Below, one piece after another: positions 8,144 through 17,428 of a stretch of 64,000 nt of DNA. The stretch lies in NCBI GenBank assembly GCA_000413015.1, contig KE332516.1:663793-727792 (forward strand), given 5' to 3'. Each line of letters begins with the position of its first letter. The first letter of the stretch is position 1. The position numbers and the translations under genes are program-made. A model generated the notes under the pieces. That model saw nothing but the letters and a program-made list of their open reading frames with translations. It ran no database searches and was not told where the DNA came from. This DNA is from Treponema socranskii subsp. paredis ATCC 35535 (GTDB lineage Bacteria; Spirochaetota; Spirochaetia; Treponematales; Treponemataceae).

Positions 8144-10364
8144 ACGCTTTTTCCGTCCGCTGCTCCGGCCGGCTCCTGAACTGCGCGGGAGACGCGCCGA
8201 AATATTTCCGAAACAGTACGTAAAAATATTGTCCGTTCGATATGCCGATCCGCTCGGCGATCTCTTTTATCGTCAAATCGGTTTCCAGTAAAAGCCGCTT
8301 TGCATGCGCCATCCGCGCTTCATTGATATAATTTGCGATCGAAATATTTTCCGACGCTTTAAACAATTTCGAAACATAAGTATCGGACAGACCGAGACTG
8401 TCCGCGATCGCCTTTGAAGAAAGCTGTGCATCGTACAGCTGTTCGCCGACGATCCGTTTGATCCGCTCGGCCGTTTTCTTTTGCTTTTGCTTATGCTGCT
8501 CTTCGCTTTGCGCGCAGATTTTTTCCATAAGCGCATAATACTCCGCATCTATGTCCGAAATATCTTCCGCCCGTTCGATGACGAGCGCGATACGGTCGGC
8601 GCTGTCGTACAGCCGTTCCTCTTTTTCGGCGGAGGTCGTACCGTCCAATGCGGCCGTAAGATTTACATAGAGGCGTTTCAAATTAAACACGATCGCGGCG
8701 TATCGGTATTCGCAGAGTTCGCGCACCGTATCGCAGTAAAAAGCTTCCGCCGCCGCACGGTTACCGGCCCGGAGCGCCTGCATCAGTTTCGCTTCGAGCG
8801 CTTCCGGATAGTGCATACCGCTTTTCCGCGTATCCATATAACGCTCATACATCGCTTCTTTCGCGCGGTAAAAAATGCGCGCCGCATAGAGTTCCCGAAG
8901 CCGTGTAAAAGAACGGTGCATACCGCACGCGCCGCAGATTTTTTCGGAAACAACCGCGATCTTTTTTTCGTTCTCCGCGATGCATTCAAAATACGCGGAC
9001 GCTTTTTCTTCGCTCGAAAACTGAACGACAAACGCAAAAAGACCGTCGACGGCAACGCGTTCCGCCGCACACGGAGCATCCCCTTGCAGCTCGGCATCCG
9101 ATAAACGTTTTGCAGATGCCGCGGCGGATTTTTCTGCCGATGCATGTTTCGCTGCCGTTCGTTCGACGCCCGGCAAAAGTTCGGACGCGGTCAAAACGAT
9201 GTACAGAGGACGCGATGTGTCGAGTTCGGTTTCGAATCCGCCGAAAGCCGTTTGCAAATCGGCATCGTCCGGAGCGGGAGAGGCAAGCAGCTGCTTTAAG
9301 TATTCGCGCTTCAATATGGAAACGGATGCTTCTTTGTTTACGAGCTCTTTTTGAATATACTGATCGATATTATTAAAAACCGCGTCTCCGCTCGAAACGT
9401 TTTGTCCGATCTGCACGGCTAAAAAATTAACAACTTTTTTCAGAGGAACATAAAAGCGGATCAATATGAGCAGCGAAACTAAAAGCCAGCTTACGAGAAT
9501 AATTGCCGCAACCTGTACGGCGGTCGTCCGGAAGCTTTCGAGTTCGTATGAAAGCCTGTCCGCGTCGATACAGCGTATATAGTAGAGCTTGGGATCTGCA
9601 AGATACGAATAAATAAACGAAGCGCTCCGCCCCCTCTTTCCGCTGACGTATCCCGAAAGCGCGGACGCGTTCCGTATCGGCGAAAAATCGCAGGAAGCCG
9701 TCTTTTCGGAAACGACATCGGGGAATACGATTTCATCGGTATCGGGACGGTAGAGTACACAATTGTCATACGGAAATTGAAAATACAATTTATTAAATTC
9801 TTTCGCGTCGAAATTGACCATCATCGCGTTCGTGCATACGCCCTCGGCATCCGTTTCCGAAATGATAAGCGAATACACATCGCCCCTCCAAATCAAATAC
9901 GGATAGCACGCATTTTTCGCGGTCAACAATTCGACGGCGCTCCTGTCGGGAAAATTGCGGCAAGTATCGGAACCCGTTTCCTTTGTCGAATAAACGTATG
10001 CGCGGCGCGCGTTGTACACGTACACCGAATCGATAAAGCCGTTCGAGCTCGTAAACGAATTCAATACCCTGATCGCGAGTATCGCGTCAAAGTTCGAGAC
10101 ATCGGCCTGTGTGCGCAGTTTCGTTACTTGGGGATTGTAAAAGTTCTGATATGTGCAGGCGGTCAGCATCGTGTGCACTTGTTTTGCCGTACTGTCGGCA
10201 TACTGCACGAGTTCGCCGGTCATATTGGAAATGGCGCGCAGTACCATTTTTTCGTGCGCTGCGCTCAAAATCGCAACGACTACGACAAAGGACAGAGCTG
10301 CAGTGAGAAAGTGAAACAGCCACGTAAATGCCGCGTAATACGAAGTAGAACTTTTCATACTCAT
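8130..10364 (-). CDS. Membrane-bound AraC-family transcriptional regulator
   Basis: About 744 residues from the ATG at 10364 (a second ATG lies at 10358). An N-terminal membrane helix (TWLFHFLTAALSFVVVVAIL), an external sensor region of about 250 residues and a second helix (VAAIILVSWLLVSLLILI) are followed by a cytoplasmic part. This ends in two AraC helix-turn-helix units (QLSSKAIADSLGLSDTYVSK and DLTIKEIAERIGISNGQYFY). Proteins of this build sense sugars outside the cell and switch on ABC importer genes. It overlaps the LacI-fusion gene, so both regulators form one operon ahead of the importer. The start codon lies inside a 17-bp perfect palindrome. An in-frame ATG at 10466 would add 34 basic residues with no SD and is rejected. 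Confidence 0.88.
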   Translation of the reverse strand: MSMKSSTSYYAAFTWLFHFLTAALSFVVVVAILSAAHEKMVLRAISNMTGELVQYADSTAKQVHTMLTACTYQNFYNPQVTKLRTQADVSNFDAILAIRVLNSFTSSNGFIDSVYVYNARRAYVYSTKETGSDTCRNFPDRSAVELLTAKNACYPYLIWRGDVYSLIISETDAEGVCTNAMMVNFDAKEFNKLYFQFPYDNCVLYRPDTDEIVFPDVVSEKTASCDFSPIRNASALSGYVSGKRGRSASFIYSYLADPKLYYIRCIDADRLSYELESFRTTAVQVAAIILVSWLLVSLLILIRFYVPLKKVVNFLAVQIGQNVSSGDAVFNNIDQYIQKELVNKEASVSILKREYLKQLLASPAPDDADLQTAFGGFETELDTSRPLYIVLTASELLPGVERTAAKHASAEKSAAASAKRLSDAELQGDAPCAAERVAVDGLFAFVVQFSSEEKASAYFECIAENEKKIAVVSEKICGACGMHRSFTRLRELYAARIFYRAKEAMYERYMDTRKSGMHYPEALEAKLMQALRAGNRAAAEAFYCDTVRELCEYRYAAIVFNLKRLYVNLTAALDGTTSAEKEERLYDSADRIALVIERAEDISDIDAEYYALMEKICAQSEEQHKQKQKKTAERIKRIVGEQLYDAQLSSKAIADSLGLSDTYVSKLFKASENISIANYINEARMAHAKRLLLETDLTIKEIAERIGISNGQYFYVLFRKYFGASPAQFRSRPEQRTEKAYGDD

Positions 10365-10394
10365 TGAAAGCGGAAACCCGCTTTCAATGAGTAT
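10357..10394. promoter_or_regulatory. 17-bp perfect palindrome over promoter -10 and start codon of the AraC gene
   Basis: Two 17-bp arms, 10357-10373 and 10378-10394, are separated by 4 nt. The right arm overlaps a TATACT -10 candidate (10390-10395, minus strand) and the left arm contains both possible ATGs. It could be an operator for autoregulation or an RNA hairpin that hides the start. Confidence 0.55.
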
Positions 10395-10453
10395 AGCACA
10401 AACGCGCCGCCTTTTCAGCACTCGGCTCGCGTATCCGGCAAAGTGCTGCCGGA

Positions 10454-10484
10454 GGCGCTTGCGCATGAATTTTACGCAAGCGCC
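10454..10484 (-). terminator. Hairpin after the ABC ATPase gene
   Basis: GGCGCTTGCG/CGCAAGCGCC, a perfect 10-bp stem with an 11-nt loop, just beyond the stop at 10493. There is no T-run, so it may protect the 3' end or terminate weakly. Confidence 0.45.
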
Positions 10485-10492
10485 CTACGATG

Positions 10493-11602
10493 TTATACAA
10501 GTTGACGCCGAGCGCGCTCTTCTTCGGAGTTTTTATCGTCGTCTTTATACCACATGACGCCGACCAAATCGACGCAGCACTCTTCTCCCTGCCTGAATAC
10601 GACGCGGTGCGGCGTCTGCACGAGGAGCATTTGTCCGCCAACTTTTACGTAGTATTCGGTACAATCGGTGAGGAACACGCGCTTTTCGATTTTCGTTTTA
10701 TATCCGACCGATTTATTCAGATTGATCGCATTCGGGCGCGCCGCCATAAAACGCTTTTCCCCGTTCGACGCATCGTCGGGAAGCCGGCACGGAATGGCCT
10801 GCGAATAATCGCCGTCGGGATATGCTTTGCCGTCTTTGATTTCGACTTTGACAAAGGTCGATTTTCCCAAAAAGCTGTGTACGAATCTGTTCACCGGTTT
10901 ATTGTAGAGATTGCGCGGCGTATCGATTTGAACGATCTTACCCATGTCCATGACCATCATGCGGTCGGACAGTGCCATCGCTTCGGACTGATCGTGCGTG
11001 ACGAAGATGATTGTAAAATTGAATTTTTTCTGCAGTTCTTTGATTTCGAAACGCATCGACTCGCGAAGTTTCGGATCGAGATTCGAAAGCGGTTCGTCGA
11101 GCAGCATGACTTTCGGATTCGTCACGATCGCGCGTGCAAGAGCTATGCGCTGCTGCTGGCCTCCGGAAAGATTTCCCGGATAGAGCGATTCCAAACCGTC
11201 CAAATTCGTGTACGAAAGCGCTGCGGCAACCCGCTCTTTGATTTCGTTCCGCGGAACTTTTTGCACTTTCAGCGGCAGCGCGACGTTTTCGAAAATATTC
11301 ATGTGCGGCCACACAGCGAACGCTTGAAACACCATGCCCAATCCGCGTTCTTCCGGCGGCACGTATAAGTTTTTGCTTTTGACCGACACCGGCCGCCCGC
11401 ACAAATGAATTTCGCCTTCGGTTAAATCTTCGAAGCCCGCAATCATGCGGAGCGTCGTCGTTTTGCCGCAGCCCGACGGGCCGAGAAACGAAAAGCATTC
11501 GCCCTCTTCTATTTCGAGATTGAAGTCGTCTACCGCGACGACCGACTCGATCGATTTTTCTTCGAATTTTTTCGTAACGTGTTTTAATACAACTTGAGCC
11601 AC
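10493..11602 (-). CDS. ABC transporter ATP-binding protein, FbpC/PotA type (second of two)
   Basis: 369 residues. Walker A GPSGCGKTT near residues 39-47, Q-loop FQAFAVWPHM, signature LSGGQQQR, Walker B VMLLDEP, and the switch His in FVTHDQSEAM. The last 120 residues form a TOBE-type regulatory domain. It powers uptake through the 12-helix permease encoded just upstream (4-nt gap). Together with the ATPase at 13331-14440 the operon encodes two different nucleotide-binding subunits, which implies an asymmetric ATPase pair. It is the last gene of the operon. Confidence 0.93.
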   Translation of the reverse strand: MAQVVLKHVTKKFEEKSIESVVAVDDFNLEIEEGECFSFLGPSGCGKTTTLRMIAGFEDLTEGEIHLCGRPVSVKSKNLYVPPEERGLGMVFQAFAVWPHMNIFENVALPLKVQKVPRNEIKERVAAALSYTNLDGLESLYPGNLSGGQQQRIALARAIVTNPKVMLLDEPLSNLDPKLRESMRFEIKELQKKFNFTIIFVTHDQSEAMALSDRMMVMDMGKIVQIDTPRNLYNKPVNRFVHSFLGKSTFVKVEIKDGKAYPDGDYSQAIPCRLPDDASNGEKRFMAARPNAINLNKSVGYKTKIEKRVFLTDCTEYYVKVGGQMLLVQTPHRVVFRQGEECCVDLVGVMWYKDDDKNSEEERARRQLV

Positions 11603-11606
11603 GTTT

Positions 11607-13334
11607 CTACCTTCCTTTTCTCTCTTTTGTGATCTGCGTGACGATCGTATTGCACACGATGATCAATATGATGGCTACCGAAGCGAGCGCGGAAGCTCTC
11701 TGGATATAACCGTCGCTGCGCAGCGAGTAAATCGCCACTCCGAGCGTCCGCGTATACGGACCGTAGAGCAGTACCGATGTGGTGAGTTCGCGCATGGCCG
11801 GTAAAAAGATCAGGAAAAATCCCGACACCATCGCCGGCCGGATAAGAGGCAGCGTTATGTCTTTGAGCGCTTCGCTGTGAGACGCTCCGCACGAACGCGC
11901 GGCATCTTCGAGAGACGGATGCACCTGCTGCAGAGATGCGGACGCGGACTTCATCGAAAACGACAGATACCGTGCGATATACGCGATAAGGATGATCCAA
12001 ATCGTATTGTATAAATTGATGCGGAAGATGACGCCCGACCACGCGAGGATAACGCCGATGGCGAGTACCGTTCCCGGAATCGAATACGGAAGCACCGAAA
12101 CGATTTCCAAAACACCCTTACCCTTCGGTTTGATTTTGTTGATAACATACGCGATCATAACGCCGAGGAACATGCTCAATACGCCGGCGGAAACGGAAAG
12201 GAACAGCGAATTGCGGATCGAATCCGTTACCATTTTATTGCCGGACAATATGTTCGCATAATTTTTAAACGTAAAGTTTGCAAACGTCAGCGGCAGTCCG
12301 TACGCTTTCAAAAATCCGACGAGGAAAATCATGACGAGCGGCACGAGCACGATGACGATGAGCGACAAAAATGCGATAACCAACAGCGGATATTTTCCGT
12401 GGCGCAATTTGATCAGCGTCGGACGCATACTCTTTCCCTTGATGATATCGTAGCTGCCCGAACGCAGCACGAGCTTTTGAATGACGAGAGCGATCGACAC
12501 GACGATGACGAGCAAAACCGAAAGAGCCGCCCCTTCGCGGATACCGTTGAAATCGCCGGCAGCGCGGTTTATCAATTGATAAATCTTCGTCGGCAGCGTA
12601 TAGATATTTTGCGAAAATCCGAGAATCGACGGAACGCCGAAATGCGCGAGCGATGAAATGAGGATGAGAAGCGCGCCCGACGATATGGCAGGCAACACGA
12701 GCGGAAGCGTGATTCTTCTGATAACGTAGCCCTGCTTTGCGCCGGCGATGCGCGCGGATTCTTCGAGCGTCGGATCCATGCGTTCAAGTGCGCTGACGAC
12801 CTGCATAAACACGAACGGAAAATAATAAGACACTTCAACGAATATGATACCCCACACCGAATTGATGTTGATCGGAGCCTTTTGCAAATGGAAAGTCGAC
12901 ATGATCCAATTGTTGATATAGCCGCCGCGGGATGAAAGCATCAAGTCCCACGCCATCGCTCCGAAAAACGGCGGAAACATATACGGGATCGTAAAGAGGC
13001 TGCGCATAAGGCCTTTGAGCGGGATGTCGCTTCTGCCGAGCAGCCACGCGTAAAAAAGCCCCACGATCGTACCGAGCACCGTCACCCAAAACGCGATGAC
13101 GATCGTATTCCACATGGCGCCTATATTGTCTTTGTTGCCGATGACGCGTGCAAACAAACCCAAGTCGAATCGGTGTTCGTAAAAAAACGCGTTGTAGATG
13201 ATCATAAAGATCGGAATGATAACAACGATAAACAAAATCACAAAGCTGAGCGCCGTCATAACGCCGTCGAGATTCAAGGCAAAACGTTTGCCGTCGAGCT
13301 TTGCCAAATCGGCATTGCGGTTTTTAAACATCAT
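11607..13334 (-). CDS. ABC transporter permease, FbpB-like double permease
   Basis: 575 residues with about 12 membrane helices, arranged as two fused permease halves. Each half has an EAA loop: LEESARIAGAKQGYVIRRI and LEDAARSCGASHSEALKDI, both followed by TLPL. This layout is typical of iron(III)/2-aminoethylphosphonate-type importers (FbpB, PhnV-like). It overlaps the upstream ATPase gene by 4 nt (ATGA) and is followed after 4 nt by the second ATPase. Confidence 0.92.
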   Translation of the reverse strand: MMFKNRNADLAKLDGKRFALNLDGVMTALSFVILFIVVIIPIFMIIYNAFFYEHRFDLGLFARVIGNKDNIGAMWNTIVIAFWVTVLGTIVGLFYAWLLGRSDIPLKGLMRSLFTIPYMFPPFFGAMAWDLMLSSRGGYINNWIMSTFHLQKAPININSVWGIIFVEVSYYFPFVFMQVVSALERMDPTLEESARIAGAKQGYVIRRITLPLVLPAISSGALLILISSLAHFGVPSILGFSQNIYTLPTKIYQLINRAAGDFNGIREGAALSVLLVIVVSIALVIQKLVLRSGSYDIIKGKSMRPTLIKLRHGKYPLLVIAFLSLIVIVLVPLVMIFLVGFLKAYGLPLTFANFTFKNYANILSGNKMVTDSIRNSLFLSVSAGVLSMFLGVMIAYVINKIKPKGKGVLEIVSVLPYSIPGTVLAIGVILAWSGVIFRINLYNTIWIILIAYIARYLSFSMKSASASLQQVHPSLEDAARSCGASHSEALKDITLPLIRPAMVSGFFLIFLPAMRELTTSVLLYGPYTRTLGVAIYSLRSDGYIQRASALASVAIILIIVCNTIVTQITKERKGR

Positions 13335-14440
13335 ACAGCCTCCGCCGCCCGGGCGGTTTTTTCCCGTGCGTAGTATTTCGGATTGATGAACTTCAGCCCC
13401 GCAACGTCGCCGGGCGCATATTCGCGGGAATTGAGCATATCGAGCGTCCCCTGTTCGACACGTATTTCCCTGCCTTCGAAATCAACAAAGTAGGTGCTTT
13501 CACTTCCGAGAAAACTCGAACTCGTCACGGTACCGCGTACGGAAGAGGTTTCATCGAAAACGATGTCGGAGGGACGGATGCCCATATCGTATTCGCCGTT
13601 CGTCACATCGGACGGCAAAGCGGATTCGGGAACATCGGCATAGCGTATCTCTTTGCCGTTCAGATCGAAATACATGCCGTCGGCTTTTTTCTTCACCGGA
13701 ATAAAATTCGACACGCCGATAAACGTAAAGACGAATTTATCGGCGGGAGTGAGCAGTATCTCTTCGTCGGTGCCGATTTGACTTAAAGCACCGGAGGGAT
13801 TCATTACCGCGATTTTATCGCAGAGCTGTAAAGCCGCCTGCTGATCGTGCGTTATATATAAAATCGTCGTGCCGACCGTCCGCTGTATCTGCCGTATTTC
13901 GACGAGCATCTCTTCGCGGAGCTTTGCGTCGAGGTTCGTAATCGGTTCGTCGAGTACGATAACATCGTCCGACGACACGAGAGAACGGGCGATCGCAACA
14001 CGCTGCTGCTGTCCGCCCGACAACTGAGACGGCAAGTGATTTTTATATTTTTCCATCCGCACTTGAGAAAGCGCGAACTCCGCTTTTTTTTGTATTTCGT
14101 CTTTCGGCATCTTTTTCTTTTTCATCGGATAGACGATGTTTTCCCACACCGTCATGTGCGGCCACACCGCATAATCCTGAAAGACGACGCCGATATTGCG
14201 TTTTTCGGGCGCAACGTTGATGCGCTTTTTTGCGCTGAACACACATGTGTCGCCGATGTAGATTTCGCCCTTTTCCGGTTTAATAAATCCGCAGAGACAG
14301 CGGATGAGCGTCGTTTTACCGCAGCCGGAAGGTCCCACGACGCCGAGGATTTGGCTTTCGTCCACCGTGAGCGAAAAATCCTCGAATATCGTGTGCCCTC
14401 CGTATCTGAATGTAACGGAATCGAATTTTATCTGAGCCAT
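13331..14440 (-). CDS. ABC transporter ATP-binding protein, FbpC type (first of two)
   Basis: 369 residues, the same length as its downstream partner but clearly divergent. Walker A GPSGCGKTT, Q-loop FQDYAVWPHM, signature LSGGQQQR, Walker B VIVLDEP, switch His in YITHDQQAAL, and a C-terminal TOBE region. It works with the double permease and the lipoprotein binding protein encoded upstream. No Shine-Dalgarno is obvious at the start. Confidence 0.93.
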   Translation of the reverse strand: MAQIKFDSVTFRYGGHTIFEDFSLTVDESQILGVVGPSGCGKTTLIRCLCGFIKPEKGEIYIGDTCVFSAKKRINVAPEKRNIGVVFQDYAVWPHMTVWENIVYPMKKKKMPKDEIQKKAEFALSQVRMEKYKNHLPSQLSGGQQQRVAIARSLVSSDDVIVLDEPITNLDAKLREEMLVEIRQIQRTVGTTILYITHDQQAALQLCDKIAVMNPSGALSQIGTDEEILLTPADKFVFTFIGVSNFIPVKKKADGMYFDLNGKEIRYADVPESALPSDVTNGEYDMGIRPSDIVFDETSSVRGTVTSSSFLGSESTYFVDFEGREIRVEQGTLDMLNSREYAPGDVAGLKFINPKYYAREKTARAAEAV

Positions 14441-14546
14441 ATACGTACCGATTGATTGCAGGATAATTGAATGCAGAGTTTTGAAAGTATCGGAAAAATA
14501 AAGCTGTGCTTCCGGCGAAAACTTTCTTCGTTAACCGTTTCGCTTT

Positions 14547-14581
14547 TACACGGAGAGTTTGCTTTGCAAACTCTCCGTGTA
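14547..14581 (-). terminator. Intercistronic hairpin after the iron-type binding-protein gene
   Basis: A 16-bp perfect stem (ACACGGAGAGTTTGC and its complement, plus one T-A pair) with a 3-nt loop, between the binding-protein stop (14679) and the ATPase start (14440). As with the sugar system at 4384-4428, it probably lowers expression of the transport genes relative to the binding protein. Confidence 0.5.
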
Positions 14582-14678
14582 TGCCGGAGGCATAATGCAC
14601 AGACTACGACACGCAGCCGTAATCCAGCCTTTGCATAATTTCATCCGTATTCAAAACTCGCATTCAGCTGATTTGAAT

Positions 14679-15710
14679 TTATTTGAAAATTTTGTCGAAG
14701 ACGGCGAGAACGTCGCCGCTGTGCTTTGCAATTTCCGCGTCGTCGATTTTCATAGCACGCTTGACGATTTCCGACGGAGCGAGCGTGCCTTCTTTTTGGA
14801 CATCGTCTCTGATCGACGCACAGCCGTGTTCGCTCAAAATCTTCTGGCCTTCTACCGATAGAATATAATCGTATAAAAGCTTGCCGTTTTCCCGGTTCGC
14901 AGAATTTTTAATAAGCGCGATAGGACTTGAAATGGCGACGAGATCGGTTTCGGGATACACGAATTTGATCGGAGAACCGTCGCTTTCCAGCGTCTGCGTA
15001 ACATAATCGACGGCGATACAGACTTTGTACGCGCTTGCGGCGACTTTCGTATGCGTGGACGTAGTGCCGCTTTCAAGCTCGGCACCCGCCGCTTTTAATT
15101 TTTTGAAATACGCTTCGCCGTATTTCGCATCGGCGAGCAAACCTGCAACCGCATAGAACGTCGTTCCCGATTCGCCGGGATCGGTCATAACGATTTGATT
15201 TTTATAAAAAGGATCGAGCAGATCGTTCCACGTTTTCGGCGCCTGTTCGGGTTTTACCGTATTTGTATTGTAAGCGAAGCCCATGACGATCATGCGTCCG
15301 CCGCAATAGTAATTTTCAGGATCTTTATACAGCGCGTCGATGTTGGCGGCTTCGGGAGACGCATAAGCTTCGAGAATGCCCTGCTCTTTGAACGTAATAT
15401 AGTTCGACGGATCGCCGACCCATACCAAATCGCAAGCGATTTGACCCGACTGCTTTTCCGCAGCCATCTTCGTCGCGACTTTGCTCGTTCCCGCCGCGTA
15501 ATAATCCATAACGATGTTCGGATATTTTTTGGTAAACCCTTCTTTAATTGCGATGAGCTGCGCTTCTTTCAGCGACGAGTACAGCATAACCGCTCCGGAC
15601 TGCGATGAAGATGCCGTCCCTCCGGAAGCTCCGGCGCTTTTTTTTGAACACGAAATCAACCCCGCAATGAACATGATTGCCGTCAATATGACCGCGATTC
15701 GCTTGTGCAT
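14679..15710 (-). CDS. Lipoprotein substrate-binding protein of an iron-type ABC importer
   Basis: 343 residues with a signal peptide ending in a lipobox (FIAGLISC), so it should be anchored in a membrane facing the periplasm. The mature part matches Fe(III)/AfuA-FutA-type binding proteins (VMLYSSLKEAQLIAIKEGF, then YPNIVMDYY, CDLVWVGDPSNY, PKTWNDLLDP). Related proteins bind ferric iron, 2-aminoethylphosphonate or other small ligands, so the substrate is not settled. AGGAG precedes the ATG. First gene of the four-gene operon running to 10493. Confidence 0.92.
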   Translation of the reverse strand: MHKRIAVILTAIMFIAGLISCSKKSAGASGGTASSSQSGAVMLYSSLKEAQLIAIKEGFTKKYPNIVMDYYAAGTSKVATKMAAEKQSGQIACDLVWVGDPSNYITFKEQGILEAYASPEAANIDALYKDPENYYCGGRMIVMGFAYNTNTVKPEQAPKTWNDLLDPFYKNQIVMTDPGESGTTFYAVAGLLADAKYGEAYFKKLKAAGAELESGTTSTHTKVAASAYKVCIAVDYVTQTLESDGSPIKFVYPETDLVAISSPIALIKNSANRENGKLLYDYILSVEGQKILSEHGCASIRDDVQKEGTLAPSEIVKRAMKIDDAEIAKHSGDVLAVFDKIFK

Positions 15711-15734
15711 ACCATATCTCCTAAAATGTGATCG

Positions 15735-15752
15735 ATATTTTATCCGATGATA
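15735..15752 (-). other. Short leader hairpin before the binding-protein gene
   Basis: TTTTATC/GATAAAA inverted repeat with a 4-nt loop, upstream of the ribosome-binding site of the gene starting at 15710. Function unknown. Confidence 0.3.
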
Positions 15753-15869
15753 AAACGAATATGCTCAGTATATATCATATCGTGTATTTTACCAGTTCAA
15801 ATTTCGGACATCGGCTGAAAAAACCGTTTTTTAAACCACCTCATATAACATCGAAAAACATACGCGCGA

Positions 15870-15898
15870 TTGTCTATTTTTTACGGTTGCAATATACT
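15870..15898 (+). promoter_or_regulatory. Sigma70-type promoter of the SemiSWEET gene
   Basis: TTGTCT (15870-15875) and TATACT (15893-15898), 17 nt apart. The leader is about 35 nt and carries a GGGAGA ribosome-binding site. Confidence 0.55.
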
Positions 15899-15939
15899 CC
15901 GTGTATCGACGGATCGGAAATCCGCGAGATGGGAGAAAT

Positions 15940-16197
15940 ATGAGCGACAAAAAACTGAAGATTTTAGGATGGTGCGGAACCGTGCTTTCCGTAACGATGT
16001 ACATATCGTATATCCCGCAAATAATGGGAAACCTGAACGGAAATAAAACACCGTTCATACAGCCTTTGGCGGCAGCCGTCAACTGCACGATATGGACGCT
16101 CTACGGTCTTTTGAAAGAAAAACGCGACTATCCTTTGGCGGCGGCAAACGTGCCGGGCATCATTTTCGGACTGCTTGCAACGATAACCGCGTTTTAA
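15940..16197 (+). CDS. SemiSWEET sugar transporter
   Basis: 85 residues from the ATG at 15940, chosen because GGGAGA lies just upstream; the longer reading from 15901 would add 13 residues without a ribosome-binding site. Three membrane helices carry the MtN3/SWEET signature: the PQ motif in YISYIPQIMGN, and an Asn/Trp-rich second helix (AAAVNCTIWTLYGLL). Bacterial SemiSWEETs work as dimers that let mono- or disaccharides cross the inner membrane passively. It stands alone with its own promoter. Confidence 0.9.
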   Translation: MSDKKLKILGWCGTVLSVTMYISYIPQIMGNLNGNKTPFIQPLAAAVNCTIWTLYGLLKEKRDYPLAAANVPGIIFGLLATITAF

Positions 16198-16249
16198 TAA
16201 TTTACACGGCGGCTGCCGTATGCAAAATACATATGTAAAATCGGCTGCA

Positions 16250-16278
16250 TTGACGATTGCCGTCTCGTATGATAAAAT
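16250..16278 (+). promoter_or_regulatory. Sigma70-type promoter of the methyltransferase operon
   Basis: TTGACG (16250-16255) and TAAAAT (16273-16278), 17 nt apart. The -10 box overlaps a possible ATG at 16269, so the ATG at 16290 is the more likely start. Confidence 0.5.
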
Positions 16279-16289
16279 TATTCGCACGT

Positions 16290-17426
16290 ATGGATAAAGC
16301 TCTCTATAACGCGGAAAAATTTACAAGGGACGATATCCGCGCCGTCGACGCGAAATTCGAAGCGCAAAAGATAGCGTTCGCGCCGCTCACGTTTCAAGCG
16401 ATACGCGCCATGATCGACTTAAATATTTTGCGGACAATCGAAAGCGCAGGAGACAAAGGTATCACGAGAGCGGCTCTCGCCGAAAAAACGGGCGTTTCGG
16501 AATACGGCGTCGGAGTACTCTGCGAAATGGCGCTCGGCATGAATGTCATAAAACTCACAAAAGACAGCCTATCGGACGGCAGTGCCGACGACGGCAAAAC
16601 CGAAAAATTCATCATCGGAAAGATCGGATGGATGCTGCTCGAAGACGATTTGACCAAAGCGAATTTCGATTTTACGAACGATATCTGTTACATGGGCGCT
16701 TACGACCTGGGAGAATCGATCCGAACGGAAAAACCCGCAGGGCTCAAATATTTCGGCACGAAGTGGGCGACTATCTACGAAGCGCTCTCTTCTCTTCCGG
16801 ATAAGGCAAAACGCAGCTGGTTCGCATTCGATCATTTTTACAGCGATATCGCTTTTCCAGAAGCGCTGCCTATCGTGTTCGGGGATAAGCTGCAGCATCT
16901 CGTCGACATCGGCGGCAACACGGCAAAGTGGGCGGTCGCATGCTGTACGTATGACAAAGACGTCCGCGTAACGATCGTCGATTTACCCGGCCAGACGGCC
17001 GTCGCCGAAAAAAACGCGGCAAGTGCGGGATTCGCGGAAAGAATCGCAGTTCATCCGTGCAATGTACTCGACGAAACGACATCCCTCCCCGCATCGCCTG
17101 ATGCCGTATGGATGAGCCAATTCCTCGATTGTTTTTCACTTCCGCAAATTACGGCAATTTTAACAAAAGTATATAAAGCGGCAAAACCCGACACGAAGGT
17201 ATACGTCCTCGAACCGCTGTGGGACAAACAGCGCTTCGAAGCAAGCTCGTATTCGCTGCAGGCGACGTCGCTCTATTTCACTTGTATGGCGAACGGTACG
17301 AGCAAAATGTACCGCTTTCGAGAACTCGTCGATGCGATCGAAAGAGCGGGTTTTGCGCTCGAACGAGAGCATCACAATCTCGGATCGAACAGCTATTCGC
17401 TGCTCATGTTCCGCAAGAAGGCCTAG
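16290..17426 (+). CDS. SAM-dependent methyltransferase, aryl-polyene/flexirubin cluster type
   Basis: 378 residues from the ATG at 16290; ATG 16269 is possible but lies inside the -10 box. The N-terminal winged-helix dimerisation region (KGITRAALAEKTGVSEYGVG) is followed by a class I methyltransferase domain with the SAM loop LVDIGGNTAKW and a downstream acidic VTIVDLPGQ strand. This build is that of O-methyltransferases, and the motif spacing and neighbours resemble the methyltransferase of aryl polyene gene clusters. It is followed within 2 nt by the ketosynthase-like gene. Substrate unknown. Confidence 0.75.
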   Translation: MDKALYNAEKFTRDDIRAVDAKFEAQKIAFAPLTFQAIRAMIDLNILRTIESAGDKGITRAALAEKTGVSEYGVGVLCEMALGMNVIKLTKDSLSDGSADDGKTEKFIIGKIGWMLLEDDLTKANFDFTNDICYMGAYDLGESIRTEKPAGLKYFGTKWATIYEALSSLPDKAKRSWFAFDHFYSDIAFPEALPIVFGDKLQHLVDIGGNTAKWAVACCTYDKDVRVTIVDLPGQTAVAEKNAASAGFAERIAVHPCNVLDETTSLPASPDAVWMSQFLDCFSLPQITAILTKVYKAAKPDTKVYVLEPLWDKQRFEASSYSLQATSLYFTCMANGTSKMYRFRELVDAIERAGFALEREHHNLGSNSYSLLMFRKKA

Positions 17427-17428
17427 AC

